Assembly: GCA_947643685.1 (NCBI GenBank)
Contig: CANRXD010000093.1
Span: 1-6,722 of the forward strand
Source: an uncultured Clostridium sp.
Lineage (GTDB): Bacteria > Bacillota > Clostridia > Lachnospirales > Lachnospiraceae
DNA length: 6,722 nucleotides
Direction of reading: 5' to 3'
The notes below the pieces were generated by a model, which worked only from the letters and a program-made list of their open reading frames with translations, was not told where the DNA came from and made no database searches. Made by a program: the position numbers and the translations under genes. Below are positions 6,556 through 6,722 of the stretch, piece by piece. The first letter of the stretch is position 1; each line of letters starts with the position of its first letter.

Positions 6556-6722
6556 ATGTCTTTAAACAAAAAAACAGTTGATGATATCAACGTAAAGGGA
6601 AAAAGAGTTCTGGTTCGCTGCGATTTTAATGTTCCGCTTAAAAACGGTGAAATCACAGATGAGACGCGTATCGTGGCAGCTCTTCCCACGATTAAAAAAT
6701 TAATCAGTGATGGCGGAAAGGT
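6556..6722 (+). CDS. pgk: Phosphoglycerate kinase, N-terminal part (3' end outside window)
   Basis: Glycolytic enzyme transferring phosphate from 1,3-bisphosphoglycerate to ADP. Only the first 55 complete codons are in the window; the frame is open to the edge. The diagnostic N-terminal substrate-binding segment is present: [17 protein letters not shown] (residues 15-31), with the RxDxNVP core, followed by [15 protein letters not shown] (33-47), where the Arg is the conserved phosphoglycerate-binding residue. The gene begins 81 bases after the gap stop and behind a hairpin, so it is probably expressed by read-through of the gap transcript with attenuation. A promoter further upstream than gap is not required. 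Confidence 0.96.
   Translation, partial: MSLNKKTVDDINVKGKRVLVRCDFNVPLKNGEITDETRIVAALPTIKKLISDGGK

Overview
The window looks like a chromosomal segment of an anaerobic, low-to-moderate GC Firmicute, most likely a Lachnospiraceae / Clostridium cluster XIVa type. This is inferred from strong GGAGG-type ribosome binding sites, a clostridial-style gap-pgk order, a CitA/DcuS-type two-component system and the flavour of the proteins. No rRNA, tRNA, CRISPR array or mobile element is visible.

Layout. Bases 1-426 (+) hold the C-terminal PhoU-like end of a Na+/phosphate cotransporter-family protein. It runs tail to tail into a minus-strand block, overlapping by 4 bp. In its transcription order (right to left) the block contains: a CitA/DcuS-type sensor histidine kinase (5172-3681) that is frame-disrupted; its partner response regulator (3681-2995, overlapping by 1 bp); a GltS-type Na+/glutamate symporter (2851-1601) followed by a clear intrinsic terminator; and an orphan TAXI-type solute-binding lipoprotein (1403-423) with its own promoter. 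Divergent from the kinase on the plus strand are gap (5455-6474), a hairpin terminator, and the 5' end of pgk (from 6556), the central glycolytic genes.

How it fits together. Kinase, regulator, GltS and TAXI lipoprotein look like one sensing/uptake module for an amino acid or dicarboxylate, with glutamate the leading guess. The best regulatory evidence is in the regulator-gltS gap. A good sigma-A-type promoter (TTGACT, 17 bp, TACACT) there is immediately preceded by two direct repeats 21 bp apart, the geometry expected for a response regulator bound as a tandem dimer.

The main anomaly is the sensor kinase. Its N-terminal part and its C-terminal part lie in different reading frames, and the middle of the extracytoplasmic PAS-like sensor domain appears to be missing at the junction near 4905-4940. 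Either the kinase has been inactivated or altered by an out-of-frame deletion, or the assembly contains an error here. The regulator, its putative operator and the transporter appear intact.
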